Origin: Holophagae bacterium
GTDB taxonomy: Bacteria; Acidobacteriota; Holophagae; Acanthopleuribacterales; Acanthopleuribacteraceae
Assembly (NCBI GenBank): GCA_029263455.1
Contig: JAJCXM010000008.1
Coordinates: 124,001-188,000, forward strand
Length of the DNA stretch: 64,000 bases
Reading direction: 5' to 3'
Made by a program: the position numbers and the translations under genes. The notes under the pieces are model-generated. The model was not told the origin of the DNA. It made no database searches and was given only the letters and a program-made list of their open reading frames with translations. Of the stretch, positions 1 through 8,487 are shown one piece after another; the first letter of the stretch is position 1, and each line of letters begins with the position of its first letter.

Positions 1-39
1 TTCATCTGAATATTCGCAAGACCTCAGGACGGTGATAGA

Positions 40-1578
40 TTGACTGGTAAACAAAGCATACATGATCGGCTCGATGAGATCCTGTCGGATCAAAGTTATT
101 TGGACGCTTCCCATGATTTAGCTAGGCCTACGCCGGAATGCCGTATCTTTACCAATCGTAACCTTAAGTTATCACGGGTACGGGCCGTTGGTTTTGATCT
201 TGATTACACGCTGGCCCAGTATCGCCAGGAGGCGTTAGATGCCCTGGTCTTTTCGATGACGGTCGAGCATTTGGTCAAGGCAAAGGGTTACTCAGAGTCA
301 ATTCTCGACTTGAACTACGATCAACAATTTGGGGTTCGCGGTTTAGTGATTGATATTCAGTTCGGTCATATTCTGAAAATGGACAAGTTTCGTTACGTGA
401 GTCTGGCATTTCATGGCCTCCAGAAGTTACCGAGTCAGGATCGACGAGATTTATACAATCAGCAGCGAGTCACCTTCAGCTCAGAGCGATTTCGCGTAGT
501 TGACACGCTCTTCGAATTGGTAGAAACCTATCTGTTTGCAGCGCTCATTCAGCGCCTTGAGGACCAAGGTGAGACCCTCGATTACGGCACGCTGTTCACA
601 GATATCCGTCAAACTGTCGATCTCAAACATCGGGATCACAGCATGAAGCGAAAGATCATGGAATCGCCTCAATCCTACATTGAGCGCGACCCCTTGTTGA
701 TTCCGGCGCTATATCGCTTTTTCCGCAGTGGCAAACGCCTGTTTGTCGTCACCAATTCAGAGGCCGACTACTCGCAGTTCGTATTGGACCACTTGTTCCG
801 CAACGCCGATGCCTATTTCTCAGGTTGGCGTGAATGTTTCGAGTTGGTGTGCGCCGAGTCCAGAAAGCCGTCCTTTTTTGGGCAGGGAAAACCGTGGGAA
901 GTCCTAGAGGATTCGAGTTGTTTGGTTGTGCGTGGCGGTTCTTTGGCTCAACTTGAAGCGAAGTTGGGTATACCGGGCGACGAGATCCTCTACGTTGGCG
1001 ACCATATCTATGGCGACATTTTGCGTAGCAAACGCAGTTCTAGTTGGCGAACTTGTATGGTGGTTCCGGAATTGAAAAGCCAGATTCGCATTGAAGCTGA
1101 AATCAGACCATTGATTCGAGAATTGATGCGTTGTGAGGCGATCCGTAAAGAATTGGCCATGGATTTTCATTTACATGGCAATCAGGTCAAACTGCTTTAC
1201 CAATTTAAGGATGCCGAATCTGATGATCTCGCCAATGGTGACTTGGCGCGTATTGACGACAAAATTGCAGAGATCAATCGTAAGCTTGAGAAAAATAACC
1301 GTGAGTTATCGCGAGTCCTTTTTCAGTCGCACCAATTACGCAGCAAGATTAGTAGTGCCTTTAATCCCTATTGGGGACGACTGTTTCAGACAGGTGGACA
1401 ACTAAGCGCATTCGCAGAGCAAATCCGAGACTATGCCTGCATCTACACCTCTTCTGTCAGTAACTTTAACTTCTATTCAAGCCAAGCTTATCTACAAAGT
1501 AACGTCACACCGATGCCCCACGAGCTGGATACGCACTCGGCTGAACTAGATTTTGACGAGTCATTGGATGCTGACTGA
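40..1578 (+). CDS. HAD-IG family 5'-nucleotidase
   Basis: This 512-residue protein is a cytosolic-type 5'-nucleotidase of the HAD superfamily (HAD-IG family, related to eukaryotic purine 5'-nucleotidases), expected to dephosphorylate nucleoside monophosphates. Motif I is GFDLDYTLAQY, with the nucleophile Asp and acid/base Asp at residues 53 and 55. Motif II is the VVTNSEADY segment, and the acidic motif is in ILYVGDHIYGD. The length fits the family. The start is a TTG at 40 with AGGA about ten bases upstream; no ATG lies near the conserved N-terminus. The C-terminal third is mostly helical and conserved only within the family. The gene stands alone, followed by the promoter of the next operon. 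The family assignment is secure; the substrate is not known. Confidence 0.85.
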   Translation: MTGKQSIHDRLDEILSDQSYLDASHDLARPTPECRIFTNRNLKLSRVRAVGFDLDYTLAQYRQEALDALVFSMTVEHLVKAKGYSESILDLNYDQQFGVRGLVIDIQFGHILKMDKFRYVSLAFHGLQKLPSQDRRDLYNQQRVTFSSERFRVVDTLFELVETYLFAALIQRLEDQGETLDYGTLFTDIRQTVDLKHRDHSMKRKIMESPQSYIERDPLLIPALYRFFRSGKRLFVVTNSEADYSQFVLDHLFRNADAYFSGWRECFELVCAESRKPSFFGQGKPWEVLEDSSCLVVRGGSLAQLEAKLGIPGDEILYVGDHIYGDILRSKRSSSWRTCMVVPELKSQIRIEAEIRPLIRELMRCEAIRKELAMDFHLHGNQVKLLYQFKDAESDDLANGDLARIDDKIAEINRKLEKNNRELSRVLFQSHQLRSKISSAFNPYWGRLFQTGGQLSAFAEQIRDYACIYTSSVSNFNFYSSQAYLQSNVTPMPHELDTHSAELDFDESLDAD

Positions 1579-1610
1579 GTGTGGTCATTCTATCGGGACG
1601 CGGGTTGGGC

Positions 1611-1619
1611 TGATATAAT
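1611..1619 (+). promoter_or_regulatory. extended -10 promoter for pruA operon
   Basis: The sequence TGATATAAT is a perfect extended -10 element (TGN plus TATAAT). No convincing -35 is present, as is usual for extended -10 promoters. Transcription would start near 1626, giving a leader of about 190 bases before pruA. Confidence 0.5.
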
Positions 1620-1649
1620 CAACTTAGCTATCGGGTTCAACTCGATTTG

Positions 1650-1697
1650 CACGTGTAAGGCAAGGCCAACGGCCTAATAAATGCCTTCACACCCGTG
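1650..1697 (+). promoter_or_regulatory. long imperfect hairpin in the pruA leader (first stem)
   Basis: An inner stem AGGCC-AAC-GGCCT is flanked by AAGGCA pairing with TGCCTT. This is extended by TGT pairing with ACA (one bulged C) and by CACG pairing with CGTG. A run of nine cytosines lies just 3' of it and no U tract follows, so it is not a simple terminator. It falls inside the predicted 5' untranslated region of pruA. Confidence 0.45.
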
Positions 1698-1734
1698 TTC
1701 CCCCCCCAACCTGTTCCTTTGAAAATGAGTGTTT

Positions 1735-1784
1735 TGCGGATGGAGTCGCGTTAGCGATCACTCGCATGCGACGTTCATTTCGCA
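1735..1784 (+). promoter_or_regulatory. second hairpin in the pruA leader
   Basis: GTCGC pairs with GCGAC around an inner GCGA-TCAC-TCGC hairpin. Outer pairs ATG/CAT and TGCG/CGCA extend it to about 50 bases. It ends about 17 bases before the ribosome binding site (AGGAG) of pruA. Together with the stem at 1650 it makes a two-domain structured leader. Confidence 0.4.
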
Positions 1785-1815
1785 GGTCTATAGATCGAAC
1801 TAGGAGAACCCATAC

Positions 1816-3447
1816 ATGTCGAATGCTTTTTTTCGTGTTCCACACCCACATAACGAACCTGTGCGTAATTATGCGCCTGGCTCGCCTGAAACCATGTCGA
1901 TCCAGAGTCGATTAGACAAAATGGCGTCAGAAGTTGTGGATATTCCCATCATTATTGGGGGCAAAGAAATAAGAACGGGCAAAACAAAGCCCTGCGTCAT
2001 GCCGCACGACCATCAACACGTATTAGGCCACTATCATCAAGCAGGTGCTGCCGAAATTGATGCCGCTGTCAAAAGCGGGCAAGAGGCATGGCACGAATGG
2101 TCGGAAATGCCTTGGCAAGAACGGGCGGCGGTTTTTTTGAGAGCGGCTGAGTTATTGGCAGGCCCTCACCGTGACACGCTTAATGCGGCCACCATGCTTG
2201 GTCAATCCAAGACAGTGATTCAAGCCGAAATCGATTCGGCCTGCGAATTAATCGATTTCTATCGCTTTAATCCCTATTTCATGACGCAAATATACAATGA
2301 ACAACCCGCATCTTCACCCGGCGTTTGGAACCGTAGCGAGTACCGCGCTTTGGAGGGATTCGTCTTTGCTGTAACGCCTTTCAACTTTACCTCGATTGCC
2401 GGTAACTTACCCACCGCACCAGCGATGATGGGTAATGTTGCTATTTGGAAACCTGCTTCTAGTTCGGTATTTTCTGGGTATTACATTATGAAGTTACTTG
2501 AGGAGGCGGGCCTACCCGCTGGCGTGATTAACTTCGTGCCCGGATCTGGTGCGACGATTGGCAATGCCATGATGGCACGTCCGGAACTTGCTGGGGTCCA
2601 TTTTACGGGCAGTACAGGCGTATTTCAGGGTATGTGGCGTACGGTTGGCGAACATATCCAGCGCTATTCAAGCTATCCACGAATCGTTGGCGAAACGGGC
2701 GGCAAAGATTTTATTTTTGCGCACGAAAGCGCTGACTTGGACGCGCTAGCCATTGCCATTATTCGCGGTGCCTTTGAGTTCCAAGGCCAAAAGTGTTCTG
2801 CAGCGTCTCGAGCATATGTGCCAGATCACTTGTGGCCTGAACTACGTGATCGGCTCGTGTCCCAGTTGGAAACGGTCGAGCAGGGTGATGTACGCGATTT
2901 CCGAAACTTCATGAGTGCCGTAATCGACCAATCCTCCTTTGACAATATCTCAAAATATATTGACCATGCTCGTCAGGCCAATGATGCGAAGATCATATTT
3001 GGTGGCAAGTGTGACGACAGCAAAGGATTCTTTGTAGAACCCACCTTGATCGAAACTTCTAACCCGGCGTTTAAGACCATGTGCGAAGAAATATTTGGGC
3101 CGGTTATGACGATTCACCCATATGCCGCAGATCAGTATGAGGCCGTTCTGAAACAGTGTGATCAGACCTCTCCATACGCGTTAACGGGAGCCATTTTCGC
3201 GCGTGACCGCAAAGCAGTTGTGACAGCAACACGTGCTCTGAGGCATGCAGCTGGTAATTTTTATATCAATGACAAACCTACAGGCGCCGTTGTCGGACAG
3301 CAACCTTTCGGGGGCGGTCGTGCGAGTGGTACCAACGACAAAGCGGGTAGTAAACTGAACTTATTGAAGTGGTGTAATAGTCGCAGTATTAAAGAGACTT
3401 TCTGCGCTGCAAAAAACTATGACTACCCTCACATGCGTGAAAGCTGA
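1816..3447 (+). CDS. pruA: L-glutamate gamma-semialdehyde (1-pyrroline-5-carboxylate) dehydrogenase
   Basis: A 543-residue aldehyde dehydrogenase of the P5C dehydrogenase type (ALDH4-like), which oxidises glutamate gamma-semialdehyde to glutamate with NAD+, the last step of proline degradation. The catalytic Glu is in GETGGKDF (E293) and the catalytic Cys in GQKCSAASRAY (C327). TPFNFTS and HFTGSTGVF form the cofactor-binding region. The motif GETGGKDFIF and the insertion around the IQRYSSYPR segment are typical of stand-alone PruA/RocA. It starts at ATG 1816 after TAGGAGAACC. Three further genes follow with a 20-base gap and then ATGA overlaps, so it heads an operon with dnaG. No proline dehydrogenase gene is visible in the window. 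Confidence 0.88.
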   Translation: MSNAFFRVPHPHNEPVRNYAPGSPETMSIQSRLDKMASEVVDIPIIIGGKEIRTGKTKPCVMPHDHQHVLGHYHQAGAAEIDAAVKSGQEAWHEWSEMPWQERAAVFLRAAELLAGPHRDTLNAATMLGQSKTVIQAEIDSACELIDFYRFNPYFMTQIYNEQPASSPGVWNRSEYRALEGFVFAVTPFNFTSIAGNLPTAPAMMGNVAIWKPASSSVFSGYYIMKLLEEAGLPAGVINFVPGSGATIGNAMMARPELAGVHFTGSTGVFQGMWRTVGEHIQRYSSYPRIVGETGGKDFIFAHESADLDALAIAIIRGAFEFQGQKCSAASRAYVPDHLWPELRDRLVSQLETVEQGDVRDFRNFMSAVIDQSSFDNISKYIDHARQANDAKIIFGGKCDDSKGFFVEPTLIETSNPAFKTMCEEIFGPVMTIHPYAADQYEAVLKQCDQTSPYALTGAIFARDRKAVVTATRALRHAAGNFYINDKPTGAVVGQQPFGGGRASGTNDKAGSKLNLLKWCNSRSIKETFCAAKNYDYPHMRES

Positions 3448-3467
3448 GTTAGAGCGGGGTCGGACCC

Positions 3468-4592
3468 ATGGGTCTTACAGGTAATCTATCGACCATGTCC
3501 CTGGCTGAGATCTTTCAGTGGTTAGCCATTGGAAGTAAGACAGGGACGTTGAAGGTTGATGGCACTGGCGTTACCAAGCGGGTGTTCTTCAAGCAAGGGA
3601 CCATTGCCTCCGCTACCTCAAGTGATCCAAAAGAGCTGATGGGTCAGTTCCTCATCAGCTCAAATAAGTTGACGGAACGACAACTACGTGTGGCGCTTGA
3701 AATGCAAACCAGAGATCAGGTCATGCTGGGTGATATCCTCTTAAAACAGAATATTCTCAGCAAAGACGAGCTGATGCTGATATTGAGGACAGCATCCGAG
3801 GAGGTTATTTTCGATCTCTTTATCTGGACGGAGGGAGATTTCGAGTTCCTTGACTCGGATCTACCTGAACGGGAACTGGTTAACTTTAATCTAGATATAA
3901 CACATGTGATTTTGGAAGGGGTGCGTCGTGCCGACGAATGGGCGCGAATCAAAGAGGTATTTCCAGATTCATCAACCGTTATTAGGCCAAGAATAGAAAA
4001 TATTGTTCTACGATTACCACTCAATCGCAGCGATGAACGATTGTTGAGATTAGTCAATGGAGAACGACTAATCGAGTCCATCGCCATGGATATGCGCGCG
4101 ACTAGATTTGACGTTTTTAAAGGCTTGCTTGACCTTTTTGAGTCCGATCTGATTGAAGTCGGTTCTTATGAAGAAGTCACCATACCTACCGGCGGTGACG
4201 GTTCCAAGCAAGATCCGATTGTCGCCATGATGACCACCACCAAGAACCTGATTGAACGTGGTCAAACCGATCAAGCTGAGGAAATGTTGGCGCGGCTCAA
4301 TAAAGTTTCTCCCAATAATCCGCAAGCCAATCTGCTCAGCGAAGCGCTTCAGGAAAAAAGATTTGAGACAACCGCCAAACAAATGATTCGTGTGGATGCG
4401 GTGCCAGAACTGGCCATGACGGTGGACGAAATTACCCGTTTACCACTTTCACCGGAAGAGGGTTTTGTGGTTTCGCGTGTTAATGGTATCTGGGATGTGC
4501 AGTCGATTATTAAGATCGCGCCATTTGATGAAAATGTCTCCCTGAAAATATTCAAGAAGTTCCTAGACGAAGGAGTTGTAAGGTTCAAGTGA
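3468..4592 (+). CDS. DUF4388 (PATAN-type) domain protein
   Basis: A 374-residue cytoplasmic protein whose first ~110 residues (GLTGNLSTMSLAEIFQWL, GTLKV, FFKQGTIASATS) match the DUF4388/PATAN domain. That domain is found in many Acidobacteria, Deltaproteobacteria and Cyanobacteria and is usually linked to signalling or gliding regulation. A second region (residues ~70-190) resembles the helical module that often follows DUF4388, and the C-terminal ~90 residues form another conserved winged-helix-like repeat. It has no transmembrane segment and no catalytic motif. It sits 20 bases behind pruA and overlaps the next gene, so it is translated with the coiled-coil protein and primase. The function is unknown; a scaffold or regulatory role is inferred from the family. 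Confidence 0.75.
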   Translation: MGLTGNLSTMSLAEIFQWLAIGSKTGTLKVDGTGVTKRVFFKQGTIASATSSDPKELMGQFLISSNKLTERQLRVALEMQTRDQVMLGDILLKQNILSKDELMLILRTASEEVIFDLFIWTEGDFEFLDSDLPERELVNFNLDITHVILEGVRRADEWARIKEVFPDSSTVIRPRIENIVLRLPLNRSDERLLRLVNGERLIESIAMDMRATRFDVFKGLLDLFESDLIEVGSYEEVTIPTGGDGSKQDPIVAMMTTTKNLIERGQTDQAEEMLARLNKVSPNNPQANLLSEALQEKRFETTAKQMIRVDAVPELAMTVDEITRLPLSPEEGFVVSRVNGIWDVQSIIKIAPFDENVSLKIFKKFLDEGVVRFK

Positions 4593-5722
4593 TGATGAGC
4601 ATGCCCCCAGACACAGGATTCGATCTAGATGAGATGGAACTAAAATCAGATGTGGGTATTCACCGCGGTACTGATCCTCCTAGTAATCAACCTGAACCGC
4701 GAATTCGAACGGGTAAGCGCCCATGGTTGTGGGTTTCCTTAATTGCGAATATTGGTTTGGCGGCCACGCTCGCCTATTTTTTTGTCGAGCAACAATCATT
4801 GAAAGAACAGTTGCTTGCGACGTCAACACGTTCAGAGGATCTCGCGCGGGACAGCCAAAGCGTTCAAGAAACTTTGGCCGCCGTGCAATTGGACCTTAAG
4901 AAAATAACAACTGAGAATACAGATCTACGTCGCGAGATTGATCGCCGCAAGGATAGTCAGTCCGACCTTAGAGGGAGCCTCGGAGAGCGCGAGAAGAAAC
5001 TTTCAGACATAGAGAATGAGCGGGACCTTATTGCTCAAGACAAGACACGTCTGGAAAAAGAACGCGACGTTCTACTGAAACAGATTGAGGATTGGACCAA
5101 AAAACAGGCCAAGACCGTGAATGAACTTAACCAGGTCAAAAAGGAAAGCGTCCGTGTAGTGACCGAGTTGAGCGACCAAGTTGCTCTGCTTGAGACGAAG
5201 ACGACAGAATTAAATACCGCTTACAAGAAAGAGGCTGCCAACGCCAAATCATTCGAACGGCAGTTGAGTGATATCCGTAAGCAGTTTAATGAAGAAGCGC
5301 AGGCGAGCTTAGATCTAATCCAAGAACGTGCCAACCTGCAACGTGAGAATCGCGAATACAAAGAACAGGTGCTGAAGTTAAAGCAGTCGGGCCAGGAAAA
5401 AGATAGTCGGATTAATGAGCTCAAGAACACGCAAGAGGGAGATTTGGTTCCTTTCTCTACGGAAATCACGCCAGCCGAGATCACGTATCGTGAGCCGTTC
5501 CCGGAAGATAAAAATCTGTCACGCAGGTTTGGGCCCTATGTCATCCAAGCCTTGATTAACGAGTTCGGCGCGGTGGAACGTGCCTTTTTCGTGAATGGAC
5601 AAAATGTACCCGCAGAACAGTCACGACTTGTATTGGAAACCATCTTCAAATTCAAATTCTCTCCTGCCTCACTTGATGGGGTTCGGGTGAAGACCTGGCA
5701 GCCGATTATTGTTGAAAGATGA
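4592..5722 (+). CDS. membrane-anchored coiled-coil protein
   Basis: A protein of about 376 residues with a short acidic cytoplasmic N-terminus, one transmembrane helix (about residues 45-67, WLWVSLIANIGLAATLAYFF), a coiled coil of roughly 230 residues rich in Glu/Lys/Gln heptads, and a ~90-residue C-terminal globular domain. That domain (TPAEITYREPF...) resembles the small energy-transducing/TonB-C-like beta fold seen at the ends of such proteins; this last point is weak. The start is chosen as ATG 4592, whose A is the last base of the upstream stop; a GTG at 4589 is equally possible. It overlaps dnaG by four bases. The function is not recognised. Confidence 0.65.
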   Translation: MMSMPPDTGFDLDEMELKSDVGIHRGTDPPSNQPEPRIRTGKRPWLWVSLIANIGLAATLAYFFVEQQSLKEQLLATSTRSEDLARDSQSVQETLAAVQLDLKKITTENTDLRREIDRRKDSQSDLRGSLGEREKKLSDIENERDLIAQDKTRLEKERDVLLKQIEDWTKKQAKTVNELNQVKKESVRVVTELSDQVALLETKTTELNTAYKKEAANAKSFERQLSDIRKQFNEEAQASLDLIQERANLQRENREYKEQVLKLKQSGQEKDSRINELKNTQEGDLVPFSTEITPAEITYREPFPEDKNLSRRFGPYVIQALINEFGAVERAFFVNGQNVPAEQSRLVLETIFKFKFSPASLDGVRVKTWQPIIVER

Positions 5723-7452
5723 GCGATGCAGTAGCACTCCTCAAACAAAGCCTCACCTTATCGTCGCTTGTCGGCCGCTATACAGACCTTAAGGCCAAGG
5801 GCGCACGCCTAGCCGGGCGTTGTCCATTCCATACGGAAAAAACCGCTTCCTTTTATGTGGACGACAATAAGGGTCTTTTTTACTGTTTCGGATGTAAGAA
5901 GGGCGGTGACTTATTGAAGTTCGCCCAGGACATTGAGCATCTGGAATTTACGGAGTCATTAGATTTCTTGGCAGAACTGGCTGGCGTAGAACTACCCAAA
6001 CACAAGGGCCGTGGGCCAGGGCGCGATGTCATTGAACAATTAAGGGCTTTGAATGAAAGCGCAGCTGAGGTTTTTGTTAAGCAGTTCCGCAGTTCCGAAC
6101 TGGCGAAGGACTATGTTAAACAACGCGGGTTGAGCGATATGACGTTGCGATTGTTCGCGGTCGGTTACGCGGATGAAACCTGGGACAGCCTTTATATTTT
6201 GTTGAAAGAACAAAATGAAGCGGCCATTTTGCGCCAGTCGGGCCTGTTCAAGGAGGGCCAAGGTGGTCGTGTATACGATCTCTTTCGCGATCGACTCATG
6301 TTTCCGATCCGTGACAGCTATGGTCATTTGATCGCCTTTGGTGGGCGCCTGATCGAAGGCGAGGGTCCTAAATACGTCAACTCACCTGAAACCCCATTGT
6401 TCACCAAAGGCCAGCACGTTTATAACTTGAATCACGCCAAGCTCTATCTTAAGAAACAGCCCTACTTGATCGTCGTCGAGGGTTACACCGATGTGCTGCA
6501 GCTCTGTCAGGCTGGCATCAATCATGTCGTAGCCAGCCTGGGCACAGCTTTTACGCCTGCACAAGCCAAACTACTTAAACGCTATACAAACCAAGTCATT
6601 TTGAATTTCGATGGTGACCAGGCTGGATTCAAAGCCGCACGGACCAGTATCGAACGGCTCTTGTCTGTGGGCATGGAAATATCGATTGTGAGTCTACCTG
6701 ACGGTGCGGACCCCGACAGTTTTGTGCGCGAACAGGGGATCGAGGCCTACAACAATCAAATCGATCAAGCGCTTAATTTTTTTGACTTTTTGCTGCGTTA
6801 TTTTTCACAGGACCAAGCCCAAGATGACCCTCATGTACGGTCAGCTTTGATTCACGAGATGGTGCATACGCTCAAGGAAATAGACGATCCCGTCGTTCGT
6901 GAACATTATGAAAACAGGCTGTGTGGTGAACTAGGCGTGACGCGAGATGCGCTAAATATGGTTTGGAAAAAAGGCAGCGCTGCCGTTACGCGGAAGCCCT
7001 CGGACAAGCGACCTGAAGAAAATATTAAAGAGGTCCATTTTAGTAAGTTGGAATCAGAGTTCCTCTTTCAAATACTCCATGACGCCGCATGTTATTCCAG
7101 ACTCGTTGAAGAACATCCCGAATTGCCTGACGTTTTGACGCATGTTTTTGCAGAGCACCCAACCCTTTTTGAAGTCTTCGAATCACTCGTATCGGACGAT
7201 CTACATGGTCTTTTAGACGCGCAACCGATTGCCTTGCAGAAAACGCTAAGGGAGATCTATTTTTCGGCTGAATTCGAAGTGTCTGCGGACCGTAACCAAG
7301 TGCTTCTCCCTGATCTAGTGATATCCATGATCCATAGGACCATCGACCTGAACAGTAAACGATTGAGAGCGCTCGATGCCTTGGACCATGAAGGGAAGCG
7401 CGCTTTGATGCTTCAAAACCAAGCCTTGACCCGTCAACTACATCAACTTTGA
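5719..7452 (+). CDS. dnaG: DNA primase DnaG
   Basis: DNA primase, which makes RNA primers at the replication fork. The CHC2 zinc ribbon is at residues 35-59 (C35, H38, C56, C59; CPFH ... CFGC). The primase core contains GFGGRL-like RLI motifs and the TOPRIM centre (VVEGYTDVL and NFDGDQAGF). The C-terminal ~150 residues correspond to the helicase-binding domain. The length of 577 residues is normal. The ATG start lies within the stop of the upstream gene (ATGA overlap), so translation is coupled. It is the last gene of the pruA operon; neither rpsU nor rpoD is adjacent, unlike the classical macromolecular synthesis operon. Confidence 0.93.
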   Translation: MSDAVALLKQSLTLSSLVGRYTDLKAKGARLAGRCPFHTEKTASFYVDDNKGLFYCFGCKKGGDLLKFAQDIEHLEFTESLDFLAELAGVELPKHKGRGPGRDVIEQLRALNESAAEVFVKQFRSSELAKDYVKQRGLSDMTLRLFAVGYADETWDSLYILLKEQNEAAILRQSGLFKEGQGGRVYDLFRDRLMFPIRDSYGHLIAFGGRLIEGEGPKYVNSPETPLFTKGQHVYNLNHAKLYLKKQPYLIVVEGYTDVLQLCQAGINHVVASLGTAFTPAQAKLLKRYTNQVILNFDGDQAGFKAARTSIERLLSVGMEISIVSLPDGADPDSFVREQGIEAYNNQIDQALNFFDFLLRYFSQDQAQDDPHVRSALIHEMVHTLKEIDDPVVREHYENRLCGELGVTRDALNMVWKKGSAAVTRKPSDKRPEENIKEVHFSKLESEFLFQILHDAACYSRLVEEHPELPDVLTHVFAEHPTLFEVFESLVSDDLHGLLDAQPIALQKTLREIYFSAEFEVSADRNQVLLPDLVISMIHRTIDLNSKRLRALDALDHEGKRALMLQNQALTRQLHQL

Positions 7453-7488
7453 GTAACCCTGGTGGCGATACAGAATTAGGCTAACCTT

Positions 7489-8487
7489 CTACTCTTTATG
7501 CATTTTGATGGTGTCTTCGATCAAGCACAGGTAGTCGCCAGTTTTGAGAGATTGCTTGCTGTCTGTCTTTATTCCTTTGATGCGAACCCAGTGCTGTCCG
7601 ACACGCGTCGTGCACGTGTTTTTACTTACTTCGCGTAGGTAGCCCTGCGGCGAATCGTCCAGATTAGCGCGACCAATGATGACAAGTTGGTTGAAGTGGA
7701 ATAAACATTTTTCCGTGGCAGCGATCATTGAGTGGTGAGAGAAGCATGCGCGAATACGTCGTTCCATGGCGCGTGCGTCGTTGGTCACATCCAAAAATCG
7801 ATGGCGTTGGCGGAATGGTTTACAGTAGCTTGGCGAACCCTTCTGGGGACTTCCCTTTGGGTTTCTTATGAAACGCTGAATGGCGCTCAAAAGATGCTGG
7901 TTTACTTGCCGTCTTATGCGTAGATAGACATCATCGTAGGTATCGTTGGGCATTAGCGTCGTGTGCTTCTGCACCACAATTCCGCCAGCATCTAATTCAG
8001 ACGTCATGGCGTGGAAAGTGACCCCCAAGTTTGTCAGTCCCTGATCAACGGCGTGAAAAATGGGATCGGCACCGCGTAGATTAGGCAACAAAGACGGATG
8101 GATGTTTAAGCCACCGTGACGAAACAACGACAAAGTACTCTGTTCGATCCTGCGGGGCCAACCAACGACAACTAACAGGTCGGGCGCTACGGCACGCATG
8201 CGTTCGTGAAAAGCGCCGTCTTGTAGATAGGCTTCACAACGAACAGGAATTGAATGCTTCCGGCACACGCCCTGAATGTCTTTGTTCCGTAAGCGCTCTG
8301 CTCGCAACCGCCAGTGAATAGGCTCCTGTCGGAGTATGTCGTTTGTGGGGACTACGACGTCAGTTACATGGTTATGTTGGGCGAGTTGCTTAAGAACGAT
8401 ACCGTAATGTCTTTCGCTGGTCGCAAAGACGACCTGGAGCGGACCGCCGACGGATTGGCGATCAGAACCGGTCGCCTCGTGATTCAC
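7489..8487 (-). CDS. formyltransferase family protein, methionyl-tRNA formyltransferase-like
   Basis: A 332-residue protein with the formyltransferase fold. The catalytic Asn-His-Asp set is visible in NIHPSLLPNLRGADPI and ELDAGGIV, which bind 10-formyltetrahydrofolate and position the amino acceptor. The remaining ~120 C-terminal residues look like a diverged version of the OB-like tRNA-binding domain of Fmt. The simplest reading is the enzyme that formylates initiator Met-tRNA. However, identity to standard Fmt appears low and no def gene is adjacent, so a sugar- or purine-directed formyltransferase cannot be excluded. It overlaps the PhoH gene by four bases (ATGA) and is translated after it. 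Confidence 0.65.
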   Translation of the reverse strand: MNHEATGSDRQSVGGPLQVVFATSERHYGIVLKQLAQHNHVTDVVVPTNDILRQEPIHWRLRAERLRNKDIQGVCRKHSIPVRCEAYLQDGAFHERMRAVAPDLLVVVGWPRRIEQSTLSLFRHGGLNIHPSLLPNLRGADPIFHAVDQGLTNLGVTFHAMTSELDAGGIVVQKHTTLMPNDTYDDVYLRIRRQVNQHLLSAIQRFIRNPKGSPQKGSPSYCKPFRQRHRFLDVTNDARAMERRIRACFSHHSMIAATEKCLFHFNQLVIIGRANLDDSPQGYLREVSKNTCTTRVGQHWVRIKGIKTDSKQSLKTGDYLCLIEDTIKMHKE

